64,000 bases of DNA from JAHELQ01 sp964491915. Lineage in GTDB: Bacteria; Acidobacteriota; Aminicenantia; UBA2199. The stretch spans positions 121,352 through 185,351 of the forward strand of contig CAZBHS010000003.1 of assembly GCA_964491915.1 (NCBI GenBank), given 5' to 3'. Each line of letters opens with the position of its first letter. Position 1 is the first letter of the stretch. The notes beneath the pieces are model-generated. The model was not told the origin of the DNA. It searched no databases and saw nothing but the letters and a program-made list of their open reading frames with translations. This document shows, piece after piece, positions 1 through 9,600 of the stretch. A program made the translations under genes and the position numbers.

Positions 1-1
1 G

Positions 2-598
2 TTGCTGGAAAAATACACCGGAGCAGGAGATATCCTGGTGGGCACACCGGTGGCCGGTCGTCCGCAAGCGGAGCTCAACCGCATCATCGGTATGTTTGTC
101 AATACTCTGGTGATTCGCTCGTTCCCTCGCGGCGATAAATCCTTTGTCAAGTTCCTGGCGGAGGTCAGGGAGTCAACGTTGGCGGCGTTTCAGAATCAGG
201 ATGTTCAGTTCGAGGAAATCGTGGCGGATCTTGGGGGCGAACGCAATCAGAATGGCAATCTTGTCTTCGATACAATGTTCAACATGTTGGATCGCAAAAC
301 CGATGCCTTGGCAGTGGGGGATTTGCAGCTCAAATCCTTTGAACTTCCCTGGGTCAATGCCAAGTATGATTTTAAGCTGGAGGCTTATGAATTGGATAAG
401 GGGCTTCATCTGCGCTTGAACTATTGCCGCGCGCTCTTCGCCCCTGAAACCATGGAGCGGATGGCGAAAAGCATGCGGCAAATTCTGGAGATTGTGGGGA
501 GCGAGCCTTCGATTCTTATCTCCGCCGTCGATTTGTCCTTAGGCGTGTCCCGGCAAATGATGAACGACTTTAACGATGATCTGGAAGAAATGGAATGA
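2..598 (+). CDS. NRPS fragment, C-terminal lobe of a condensation domain (5' end outside window)
   Basis: The visible 198 residues are the second half of an NRPS condensation domain. They carry the conserved VGTPVAGR segment near the start, then IGMFVNTL, then FQNQDVQFEEIV and a final NDFNDD stretch that normally leads into an adenylation domain. The HHxxxDG half must lie upstream, so the gene is 5'-truncated by the window edge and its real start is unknown. It ends DDLEEME and its stop overlaps the next start codon as ATGA. The next protein opens directly with an adenylation domain, so C and A of one module appear to be on two polypeptides. A frameshift in the assembly or a true gene fission would look the same here. 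The tail is acidic but lacks the aromatic end found on many later proteins. Confidence 0.9.
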   Translation: MLEKYTGAGDILVGTPVAGRPQAELNRIIGMFVNTLVIRSFPRGDKSFVKFLAEVRESTLAAFQNQDVQFEEIVADLGGERNQNGNLVFDTMFNMLDRKTDALAVGDLQLKSFELPWVNAKYDFKLEAYELDKGLHLRLNYCRALFAPETMERMAKSMRQILEIVGSEPSILISAVDLSLGVSRQMMNDFNDDLEEME

Positions 599-3500
599 AA
601 CAATTGAGACTTTTACACCACCGACTGGCTGATGCGTTTGCCGCTTTCCCGGAGCGTGTCGCTATAGATGCCGGCGCACATAGGTTGACCTATAGGGATC
701 TGGACCTCATGGCCTCCGCTGTGGCCGGGAGATTGGAACGTGACAGTGTGTCGCGCGGAACTGTCTGTGCCATATTCGTCGATGACAGGGTGGAATTGAT
801 TGCTGCTTTACTGGGAATTATGCGATATGGGTGTGTGTTTATGCCGCTGGATTCCACATACCCGGACAAGCGGATCGCCGCCATGCTGCGGATTGTCGGT
901 TCGTGCACCCTGTTTGTCGATGGGAAGAATCGCCGGCGGTTGGTAGGGATGAATCTGCCGGCCGGCAATCAGATTCGCTTCATTGAAACGGAGGCAGGCC
1001 TGTTTGAAGGATCTAGCGGTGTCGGAAACCAACTATTACCGGATATCCAGAAAAACGATCCCCTCTATATTTATTTTACTTCCGGCACCACTGGAAATCC
1101 CAAAGGGATCGTCGGCAAACATAGTAGTCTGGCCCATTTTATAGATTGGGAGATTCGTAGTTTCGGAGTGGAAGATGACTGGTCGGTAGCCCACCTCACC
1201 TCGCCGGCGTTTGACGCGTCGTTGCGGGATTTTTTCGTTCCTCTGAGTCGCGGCGGCGCCATTTGTATTCCGCCTGATCGAGATACAATTCTCAACGGCA
1301 AGCGTTTGCGCGCCTGGGTGGAAGAGCGGGAGATTCAGCTCATTCATTGCACTCCCAGTTTGTTCAAAGTTCTGAATGACGAATTGATGAATCATCAGTC
1401 TTATCCCGCCCTTCACACTGTTTTATTGGCGGGCGAGGAATTGCGCCCTCACGATTTGAGGCATTGGTTCGATCGCATCGGAGACCGGGTTCGGCTGGTG
1501 AACATGTATGGCCCTTCCGAGACTACGTTATTAAAAACATTCTATTTTATCAAGCCGGAAGACTCAAAACGGGAGAGGCTTCCCATTGGGGCGCCCATCA
1601 GTAATACACGCATTATTATTTTGGATGGCGACGACCGTATTTGCGCCGCCGGCGCCAAAGGCGAGATTTATATTCGCACTCCGTACCGGACTCTCGGTTA
1701 TCTCAACAATCCTGAAGCCACGGCTGAATCTTACATTCCCAATCCCTTCGGCAACAATCCAGATGACATTGTGTATAAAACCGGCGATTTCGGCAGGTGG
1801 CTGGATGACGGGGCTATTGAATTTCTGGGACGCGGCGACCGGCAGGTGAAGATTCGCGGCAACCGGGTGGAGATGAAAGAGATTGAATTGGAACTCCTCC
1901 GCCATCCCGACATCGAACAATGCCTTGTCTTGGCCCGGAACCGAAAGGGCGACGGCGAACTCTTTCTGGTGGCGTATATCGTTCTTTCAACTGAAGTTGA
2001 CGAACGGCAATTGCGGGACTTTTTGAAGACATCGTGCCCAGACTATTTTGTCCCCGCCTATATCGTCCCCATCGAGCGTATCCCGCTGACTGCAAACAAC
2101 AAAGTGGACACCCGCGCGTTACCGGATCCGCTCCATACCCCGGACGAATCGTTCACTCCCCCTCAAACTCCAACGGAGGAGAGGCTGGCTGGCATTTGGC
2201 GCGATTTATTTCACCTGGACTGTGTGGGAGTGAATCAGGATTTCTTCAGTCTTGGCGGTCACTCTCTTACGGCGGTCACTCTGTGCGCCCGTTTGTTAAA
2301 GGCATTTTGTGTGGAGGTGCCTTTGAGGGATGTGTTCGACCGGCCGACAGTGCGTTTGCTAGCGGCGTTGATCGATGAACTGGATGAGGGTGTGTTCGCG
2401 GCTGTGGAGCCGGTGGAAGAGCGGGAGTACTACCCTCTATCCAAAGCTCAGGAACGGATGTTTGTGGCGGCGCAATTGCGGGCGGATGTCACTGATTACA
2501 ATATGACCACCATCCGCGTCATCGAAGGGAGACTCGATATCAATCGCTTGCAGGAAGCCTTCGATGTATTGATCAAGCGGCACGACACTCTGCGCACCAC
2601 CTTCACTGTTATCGATGGGCAACCGGTTCAGCGGGTATGGCGTAACGTAAACTTCGCGGTGGAGTGTGTCGATATTCAGGAGACATGTTCTTTAATAGGC
2701 GAGGATCAAGCGATGGATGGGGTTCTGGAAAATTTTATCCGCACCTTTCAATTGGATGCAGCCCCCCTCTTGAGAGTGCGGCTGGCGCGATTGGGTCCCG
2801 AACGTTATGCTCTGTTTTACGACCTGCACCATATCATTGCCGACGCGGTGTCGATGATGGTGTTGTCAAAGGAGTTTCTGGATGCGTACCACCGCAGGCC
2901 GTTGCCTCCGTTGGAGCTCCAATACCGGGATTTTTCCCTCTGGCAAGTCGGACTTCAATCCGATTACTGGTTCGATTTGTATGCGGGAAATATCCCGCGG
3001 CAGCGCATGCCGGTGGATTTCCCCCAGGCCAAACGATTCGGCATGAAAGAGGAGACCCTCAGCTTTGAATTAAATGAAGAAATCACCGGTATGATTCGCA
3101 GCTTCACAAAGGAATACGGGATTACGTCCTTCATGTTGTTGGCGGGGGTGTACGCGGTGTTGTTGGCCCGGTATTCGGGGCAGAGGGATATCGTCATCGG
3201 CGTTCCGGTGGCGGGGCGGAATCATGCGGACCTGGAACAGATAATCGGGATGTTCGTCAATATTTTACCATTGCGTCTCGATGTGGCGCCGGAATACACA
3301 TTTACCGAATTTGTTCAAGATGTGAAGATTCGCTGCATCGCGGCTTTCGACAATCAAGACTATCCGTTCGACGAACTGGTGCGGCGGCTGGGATTGTCGC
3401 GGCAAACCGATACCAACCCTCTGTTCGATGTGGTATTCCAAACCCATGAAGCGTTGGGAGAGGGAGATAGGCAAGATGATGACAATGGGGATTTTTGTAT

Positions 3501-3771
3501 TCTCCCTTATGAAAACCGGCGCAGTACCTCAAAATTCAGTCTGATTCTTGAATCCTATGATATGGGGGAGATTTTTACGATGACCCAGCAATTCTCCACA
3601 GCTCTATACAAACGGTCATCCGTCCTTGAGATGATGCGGCTTTATACGGATATTCTCAGGCAAGTGTTGGAAAATCATGATCTCCGGTTGCAGGATATAC
3701 AGACTGGAGAAGAATCCCAGGCGCAGGTTTCTAATATCTTACCCGACGACCTGGACAATTTTGACTTTTAG
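595..3771 (+). CDS. NRPS module A-T-C
   Basis: This 1058-residue synthetase activates one amino acid, loads it on a carrier domain and condenses it onward. The A domain fills about residues 1-520 (A3 motif TSGTTGNPKG, A5 YGPSE, A8 RGDRQVKIRGNRVEMKEIE, A10 NNKVD). The T domain is near 535-605 (FSLGGHSL), and a full C domain runs from about 617 to 1040. The C catalytic motif reads HHIIADA, with Ala replacing the usual last Gly. A hand alignment to GrsA gives the substrate code D-A-R-H-L-A-M-L-L, which I cannot match to a known amino acid. It starts by ATGA overlap with the preceding C-domain gene and has no N-terminal C lobe of its own. It ends DDLDNFDF, the acidic aromatic tail shared by many proteins of the cluster. 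An rSAM gene follows after 18 nt. Confidence 0.93.
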   Translation: MKQLRLLHHRLADAFAAFPERVAIDAGAHRLTYRDLDLMASAVAGRLERDSVSRGTVCAIFVDDRVELIAALLGIMRYGCVFMPLDSTYPDKRIAAMLRIVGSCTLFVDGKNRRRLVGMNLPAGNQIRFIETEAGLFEGSSGVGNQLLPDIQKNDPLYIYFTSGTTGNPKGIVGKHSSLAHFIDWEIRSFGVEDDWSVAHLTSPAFDASLRDFFVPLSRGGAICIPPDRDTILNGKRLRAWVEEREIQLIHCTPSLFKVLNDELMNHQSYPALHTVLLAGEELRPHDLRHWFDRIGDRVRLVNMYGPSETTLLKTFYFIKPEDSKRERLPIGAPISNTRIIILDGDDRICAAGAKGEIYIRTPYRTLGYLNNPEATAESYIPNPFGNNPDDIVYKTGDFGRWLDDGAIEFLGRGDRQVKIRGNRVEMKEIELELLRHPDIEQCLVLARNRKGDGELFLVAYIVLSTEVDERQLRDFLKTSCPDYFVPAYIVPIERIPLTANNKVDTRALPDPLHTPDESFTPPQTPTEERLAGIWRDLFHLDCVGVNQDFFSLGGHSLTAVTLCARLLKAFCVEVPLRDVFDRPTVRLLAALIDELDEGVFAAVEPVEEREYYPLSKAQERMFVAAQLRADVTDYNMTTIRVIEGRLDINRLQEAFDVLIKRHDTLRTTFTVIDGQPVQRVWRNVNFAVECVDIQETCSLIGEDQAMDGVLENFIRTFQLDAAPLLRVRLARLGPERYALFYDLHHIIADAVSMMVLSKEFLDAYHRRPLPPLELQYRDFSLWQVGLQSDYWFDLYAGNIPRQRMPVDFPQAKRFGMKEETLSFELNEEITGMIRSFTKEYGITSFMLLAGVYAVLLARYSGQRDIVIGVPVAGRNHADLEQIIGMFVNILPLRLDVAPEYTFTEFVQDVKIRCIAAFDNQDYPFDELVRRLGLSRQTDTNPLFDVVFQTHEALGEGDRQDDDNGDFCILPYENRRSTSKFSLILESYDMGEIFTMTQQFSTALYKRSSVLEMMRLYTDILRQVLENHDLRLQDIQTGEESQAQVSNILPDDLDNFDF

Positions 3772-3789
3772 ACTTTAGAAGAGGAAACG

Positions 3790-5487
3790 ATGAATCGAAG
3801 CGATCAAAAAATACTGTTGTTGTTGTGTCCTTTTTGGATGCCCCTGATCCCGCCTGTGGGGTTGGCCTGCCTGAAAGCCTATTTGCGAGAGAATGGGTAT
3901 CCGGTCGAGGCTCTGGACCTGAACACCGATGAATCACTGCGCCTTCATTACGACAATTACATGAAGGTTTTGTTGGAGGGTGTTCCAAAAGGCAAGCAAG
4001 GTAACTTCCACAGTATTGCCCAGGATGTGCTGCGCAATCATTTGATGGCTCATCTTAACGCCGTTGATCCGGAGTTGTACCGTCGGCTGGTAAAAGATTT
4101 GGTTTTTAAGACATTTTATACAGAATTTGATTTAAATCAAATCGACCGGTTATCAGGATTTGCTACGCAATTCTTCATGCAATTGGAGGAAGTGGTCAAG
4201 AGGGTTATCGAGAGGGAAAAACCCACGATTTTAGGTTTATCGATGTATAGCGGGACTCTGCCCGCATCGCTGTTTACCGGGAAGTTGGCAAAAGAGATCG
4301 ATCCCAATTTAAAAATAGTTGTCGGCGGGGGAGTGTTCGCCGATCAATTGGCAATCGATACTCCCAATTACCATAGCTTTTTGAACTATAGCGATGAATG
4401 GCTTGACGCCGTGATCATCGGCGAGGGAGAGCAATTGTTCCTGCGGTTTTGCGACGGAGAATTGCCCGCTGACCGGAACGTCTTTACAATCGCTGATTTG
4501 GGTGAACGGAGCCTCGATTTGAAGGATGCTCCGCTACCGGACTTTTCCGGTTTCGCTTGCGATCGATATTCCACCATGTCATCTTATACATCGCGTAGTT
4601 GCCCCTTTCAATGCAGCTTTTGCAGTGAAACCATACAATGGGGAAAGTACAGGAAAAAAAGCGGTCGCCACATTGTCGGGGAATTGCGGCAATTGTCCAG
4701 ACGGCAACGCTTCCAATTGTTTTATATGTGCGATTCGTTACTCAACCCGGTGATGGACGAAGTGGCGACCGCCATGATGGAGGAAGAAATCCCAATCTAT
4801 TGGGATGGCTGCTTGCGGGCGGACCGGCATGTGTGTGATCGCGAGAATACAATGCGTTGGCGCAGGGGCGGTTATTACAGAGCGCGGTTGGGAATGGAGA
4901 GCGGTTCGCAGCGGGTTCTGGATATCATGGGAAAGAGAATCACTGTCCAGCAAATCAAGGATGCGTTGGTGAGCCTGGCTTCGGCCGGAATCAAGACTTC
5001 CACTTTATGGCTTATTGGGCATCCGGGGGAAACCGAGGAAGATTTTTTGCAAACACTGGATGTGATCGAGGAGTGCAAAGATTTTATTTATGATGCTGAA
5101 GGGACCCCGTTCTGGTATTTTTTGTCTCAACAACCAGGATCAGCCGAATGGAACAAAAACAACCCCCACAGATTGCTCTACCCCGAATGGGCCTCGGACA
5201 TGCTGGTGGTGCAGACCTGGTACCTCGATACTCAACCACAGCGGGAGATCATTTATCAGAGGCTCAACCGTTTTGTCCAGCATCTGGAAAAATTGGGAAT
5301 CCCCAACCCGTATTCCCTAAAAGATGTGTTCCGGGCGGATGAACGCTGGCAGGGGCTCCACAAAAATGCGGTTCCCCCATTGATGGAATTTTCAAAAAAA
5401 GGGCAACCCATCATTGAATGCCGGGCCGTCCAAGATCTGGCTGTGATGGCTCCATTGCCTGATGAAGATGGTGATTTCGAATTCTAA
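3790..5487 (+). CDS. B12-binding-type radical SAM enzyme, free-standing
   Basis: This 565-residue protein has the layout of cobalamin-type radical SAM enzymes. An N-terminal Rossmann-like half comes first (PPVGLACLKAYL near residue 20, a GGG loop near 178, GEGE near 214). The rSAM core follows, with its 4Fe-4S cysteines at C271-x3-C275-x2-C278 (SCPFQCSFC) and the SAM-side motif LIGHPGETEEDF near 410. Such enzymes typically methylate unactivated carbon or phosphorus, or do related radical chemistry; the substrate here is unknown. It is strongly similar along its length to the protein at 16187-17866. It ends EDGDFEF, the acidic aromatic tail also carried by synthetases, which suggests recruitment to the assembly line (inference). 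An AGAGGA ribosome site sits just upstream. The gene lies between two NRPS genes, followed by a PP-loop gene. Confidence 0.88.
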   Translation: MNRSDQKILLLLCPFWMPLIPPVGLACLKAYLRENGYPVEALDLNTDESLRLHYDNYMKVLLEGVPKGKQGNFHSIAQDVLRNHLMAHLNAVDPELYRRLVKDLVFKTFYTEFDLNQIDRLSGFATQFFMQLEEVVKRVIEREKPTILGLSMYSGTLPASLFTGKLAKEIDPNLKIVVGGGVFADQLAIDTPNYHSFLNYSDEWLDAVIIGEGEQLFLRFCDGELPADRNVFTIADLGERSLDLKDAPLPDFSGFACDRYSTMSSYTSRSCPFQCSFCSETIQWGKYRKKSGRHIVGELRQLSRRQRFQLFYMCDSLLNPVMDEVATAMMEEEIPIYWDGCLRADRHVCDRENTMRWRRGGYYRARLGMESGSQRVLDIMGKRITVQQIKDALVSLASAGIKTSTLWLIGHPGETEEDFLQTLDVIEECKDFIYDAEGTPFWYFLSQQPGSAEWNKNNPHRLLYPEWASDMLVVQTWYLDTQPQREIIYQRLNRFVQHLEKLGIPNPYSLKDVFRADERWQGLHKNAVPPLMEFSKKGQPIIECRAVQDLAVMAPLPDEDGDFEF

Positions 5488-5513
5488 AGTAAGGCCAAAA
5501 AGGAGAGCGATAA

Positions 5514-6605
5514 ATGGTTTTGTGTTCTAAATGTGTATTGCCTGAGTCATACCCGGGAATTGGATTTGATAAAGAGGGCGTGTGTAATTTATGCAGGGAG
5601 CGCTTGCAAGAAAAAGCCTCCTCAAACGGATGTTTTTCCGATGAAGAAGATCTAATAACAGTTCTCTCACGCTGGAAGGACCGGTCGAGAAAATACGATG
5701 TGTTGGTTCCCGCCAGTGGAGGAGTGGACAGCAGTTATGCCCTCATTAAATTGGTCGAGACGTATGGCCTGAGACCTCTTGTCTATCACAATGATCATGG
5801 TTATGAAAACGCCGCTGCCACTGAAAATGTCAGGAAACTATGCCGGCAATTGAATGTGGACCTCATTTTTTGGCAATATGATATGCCATTTATGAAAAAA
5901 CTCTGGAAGTATTTGAATGCCAATTATCTGGAAGACACCAGCGCTTGCTATATCTGCGGTAATATGTTGTATCTCAATGCCATTGAATTGGCGTGCCGGT
6001 TTGACATTCCTCTGGTGGTCAACGGATATTCCAAAGGGCAAGCGGACTTGATCGGCGACAAAGAAACCGGACGTCGGCGATTTGAGAATATGATGGCGGT
6101 GATGTCCAGGGATCGGGATTTTTTCAATGAATTGACACGCAAGTACGACTACCTTGGGAAGCAAAAAATTTTTGAGAGTCGAAACGATCTGGAACATCCG
6201 CGGCAGGATGACCGGATTTTGGTGCTACCTTTTTTTGTGTTTCAATTTTACAAAACAGATAAGCATCTATTGAGGGAAGAATGCCGGCGCCGCTTTGACT
6301 GGCAACCTCAGGAATCCAATTATCCCAGGCGTACCACCAACTGCCGGATGATCTGGCTCAACACTTATATGGATTTGAAAAAAATGGGGTATTCTGTTTA
6401 TCACACTGAGTACTCACGATTGATTCGCGAGGGGGAAATCACCAGAGAGCAGGCTTTGAAGGATCTGGAATTCAATCCTCCGGGAACGATTGTTCAGGAG
6501 TTGGCGCAGGAGATCGGAGTGGATATTCATGTGACACCGGCGCCTATTCGGAAAGTCGATGTATCGACGCCGGCGCTGGGGGGCGAAGAGGATTTCGCTT
6601 TTTAG
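5514..6605 (+). CDS. PP-loop ATP-pyrophosphatase (AANH / N-acetyl sugar amidotransferase-like)
   Basis: The 363-residue protein starts with a zinc-type pair CxxC...CxxC (CSKC and CNLC, residues 4-27) around a YPGIGFD motif. The PP-loop SGGVDSS follows at residues 68-74, and a CYICGNMLY segment lies near 145-153. This matches the family containing WbpG/PseA, which turn sugar N-acyl groups into amidines. It is also related to the AANH-type proteins implicated in thioamide formation, such as CtaC of closthioamide biosynthesis. These enzymes adenylate a carbonyl using ATP and then admit N or S. The substrate here is not visible; the next gene encodes a module predicted to use Gln. The protein ends EEDFAF, matching the tails of neighbouring synthetases. 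A close homologue lies at 56950-57990 and a related domain is embedded in the NRPS at 17899-23760. A good AGGAG site precedes the ATG. Confidence 0.87.
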   Translation: MVLCSKCVLPESYPGIGFDKEGVCNLCRERLQEKASSNGCFSDEEDLITVLSRWKDRSRKYDVLVPASGGVDSSYALIKLVETYGLRPLVYHNDHGYENAAATENVRKLCRQLNVDLIFWQYDMPFMKKLWKYLNANYLEDTSACYICGNMLYLNAIELACRFDIPLVVNGYSKGQADLIGDKETGRRRFENMMAVMSRDRDFFNELTRKYDYLGKQKIFESRNDLEHPRQDDRILVLPFFVFQFYKTDKHLLREECRRRFDWQPQESNYPRRTTNCRMIWLNTYMDLKKMGYSVYHTEYSRLIREGEITREQALKDLEFNPPGTIVQELAQEIGVDIHVTPAPIRKVDVSTPALGGEEDFAF

Positions 6606-6636
6606 ACAAAATGAACCAGGAATACTAGAAAACCGA

Positions 6637-6641
6637 GGAGG
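6637..6641 (+). promoter_or_regulatory. Strong Shine-Dalgarno GGAGG with no ATG/GTG/TTG at the right distance
   Basis: GGAGG lies 5 nt before an in-frame ATT at 6647. The first conventional start in this frame is the GTG at 6677, 35 nt downstream, which lacks a ribosome site. This suggests initiation at the rare ATT, adding about ten residues (IQQNIHVTSD) to the NRPS below. Confidence 0.5.
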
Positions 6642-6676
6642 ACAACATTCAACAGAATATACATGTAACCAGTGAT

Positions 6677-9600
6677 GTGGCCCTGAAGGCCAGCCATTAT
6701 AATAAAGAACGGGATTATTGGCTGCAAACGTTGTCCGGCGATCCGGCGAAGACTGTGATTCCCTATGATTACGAAGATGGCGCTAAGCATAGCGAAGGGA
6801 ATCCCGGCAATGTTGAATTAAAACTTGACGGACGATTGCAGGACCGTTTGATCGGTATGAGTAACGGGTCTGATTTGCGCCTCTTCATTATTCTAACCGC
6901 TTGTTGGATGGGGCTACTTCATAAATTTACCGGCGAGGGTACAATCATCACAGGGACTACCGCCCTTAAACAGGAAAACGAAGCGGAGTTCGTCAATACA
7001 GTCACGATGCTCAAAGGTGATGTCAATGGCGGGCTCTCGGTGAAGGAATTGATCCTGAGGGCAAGGAAAGCTGTGTCCGAAGCCATCGAAAACATAAATT
7101 ATCCCATCGAAATGTTGCTCTATCAATTGAATCTACCTATGGATGAGCAGGATTTCCCTCTCTTTGACAGCGCCATATTGTTGGAAGATATCCAAAAACC
7201 TTCATATTTGAAGGGCATTGAGCCGAAAATCCTTCTGGTCATGCGGCAGGAAGGGGGCGGGTTAAAAGGAGAACTGCGTTTTCGCCGGCGATTTTATAAA
7301 GAAGAGACCATGCGTCGGGTAGGCGCTTGTTTGTACAATTTTATGAATGAAGCGGTGTTCGATGTCGAGCTGAAGCTTCGGGATGTGGCCATTGTATCTC
7401 CGCAAGAGAGAGAGCTCTTACTTCATAAATGGAATGATACAGCCAGGGATTTTTCCATCCGCGGCACACTGGTTTCAACGTTCGATCGCACTGCGAAAAA
7501 CCACCCCCAGCGGATAGCGGCCGCCGATTTTTCCAATCAATTGACCTTCGCGGAATTGTCCCGGCGGGCTTTACATATCGCGGCCGAACTTCAACGTAGA
7601 GGAATCGGCCCCGGAACAGTCGCCGCCGTAATGGTGGAGCGGTCGGTGGAGATGATCGCCGCCATCCTTGGAGTCGTGATGGCTGGAGCGGCATATTTGC
7701 CGGTGGATCCGACCTATCCCCGGGAACGGATCCAGTATGTCTTGAGCGATAGCGGGGCTGGGGCGCTTCTAGTCAGACAGGGTATGGCTTCGTGGAAGGA
7801 TACAATCGAAACGATCATTATCGAAGAATCATGGAATTCATCTCGGCAGGCAGTTCTAGATAGAGATAAATGCCCCATTTGCGATGATCCGGCCTATGTG
7901 ATTTACACTTCAGGTTCAACGGGAAAACCCAAAGGGGCGATTGTCGCTCATGCCAATGCCTTGAACCTGGTGCACGGTTTGCGAGACATCATCTATAGCA
8001 ACTATCCTTCACATCTAAATGTGGCTCTACTGGCGCCCTATTTTTTCGACGCTTCGGTGCAGCAAATCTTCGCGTCGTTGTTATTGGGCCACACATTGCG
8101 CATTGTGCCGGAAGACTGGCGGGGGGACGGCGAAAAGATTTTGCAGTTCTACAACACGTATTGTATTCAAATATCCGACGGCACCCCCATCCACATCCGT
8201 TTGCTGGTGGAGGCAATGGGGGAGGAGGCAATCGATTGCCCGGTCCGTCATTTGTTGATCGGCGGCGAACCGTTGCATCAAAAAGCCACGGCCCGGTTCC
8301 TCCATTCATTCGTTCCCCCGGCTCCTGTGATCACCAATGTTTATGGTTTGACCGAATGCGCGGTGGACAACATCGCTTTTGATGTGACGGTGGAGAATGT
8401 CGATGACTTTGATAAGATTCCTATTGGCACTCCTATTCCCAATCAAACCGCTTATGTTTTGGGGGTTGACAATACCCTGATGCCGGCGGGCGCAGCCGGT
8501 GAATTATGTGTCGGCGGTCCCAGTGTGGGGCGCGGTTATCTGAACCGTCCGGACTTGACCCACGAAAAATTCTTCACCGATCCGTTTCGCGAAGGTCATC
8601 GGCTCTACCGCACCGGCGACATGGCCCGGTATCGCGACGACGGCGTGATCGAGCTCATCGGCCGTCGCGATTTTCAGGTGAAAATCCGCGGTTTCCGGGT
8701 GGAATTGGGTGAAATCGAGGCGCAACTCCTCAAGCACCCGGAAGTGACGGAAGCTGTGGTGTTGGCCCGCATGGACGAGACAGTCCAGCAATTGTATTTG
8801 TGCGCCTATTGCGTGACCAAAACGACATGCACCAATGCAGATATGAAAGAATTTCTTTCGGGCCACCTACCGGAGGCGGTGATTCCTTCAAGGTATGTGT
8901 GGTTGGAGAAAATGCCTGTGACGGCAAACGGAAAAGTGGATCGCAAGGCTCTTCCCCAATATGAATGCGAACTTGAGACCGGCGATTATGAAGCGCCCCG
9001 GAATCAGATTGAGAAAACTCTTGTGGATATTTGGGCGTCGGTGTTGGGCATGGACGTTGAGCAGATCGGCATTGATGACGATTTTTTCGATTTGGGCGGA
9101 CATTCGTTGAAGGCGGCGATTCTCACCTCCCGTATCCATCAGGAATTGGAGGTGAAAGTGGCGTTGGCCGAAATTTTCCGCCTCCCCACCATCCGTCGAT
9201 TGGCGGAATCCTTCGCTGATGAATCCGGTCCCCGTTACAACGCGGTGGAAGCCGCTGAGTTGAGGGATTATTACCCGTTGACGGCATCCCAGGTGGAGAT
9301 CTATCTCCAGCAAGTGATGGAGCCGGACAGCACCGCCTACAACCTTCCCATGATCGGGTTGTTGGAAGGACCCCTGGATTTGGAAAAGATGCAGAGGGTT
9401 TTCCAGAGGATTGTTAAGCGGCATGAAGGATTCAGGACGTCGTTCCACTTATTGGATGAAACGCCGGTGCAGAGAGTGCATTCGCATGCGGACTTCGCTG
9501 TGCGGACATTTGATGCGGACGACGCGTCAGCCAGGCAGGTGATCGAGTCTTTTCTAACAGCGTTCGCCCTGGACCGACCGCCGCTGTTGCGGGTAGGGAT

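Noticed and set aside
5514..6605. Reading the PP-loop genes as sugar (pseudaminic acid-type) biosynthesis enzymes
   Set aside because: The family resemblance is real but there is no sugar gene nearby, and a homologous domain is built into an NRPS A domain, so an assembly-line role fits better.
6611..6628. Five-codon frame (MNQEY) before the Gln module
   Set aside because: Too short, without a ribosome site of its own; no leader or attenuator structure is evident.
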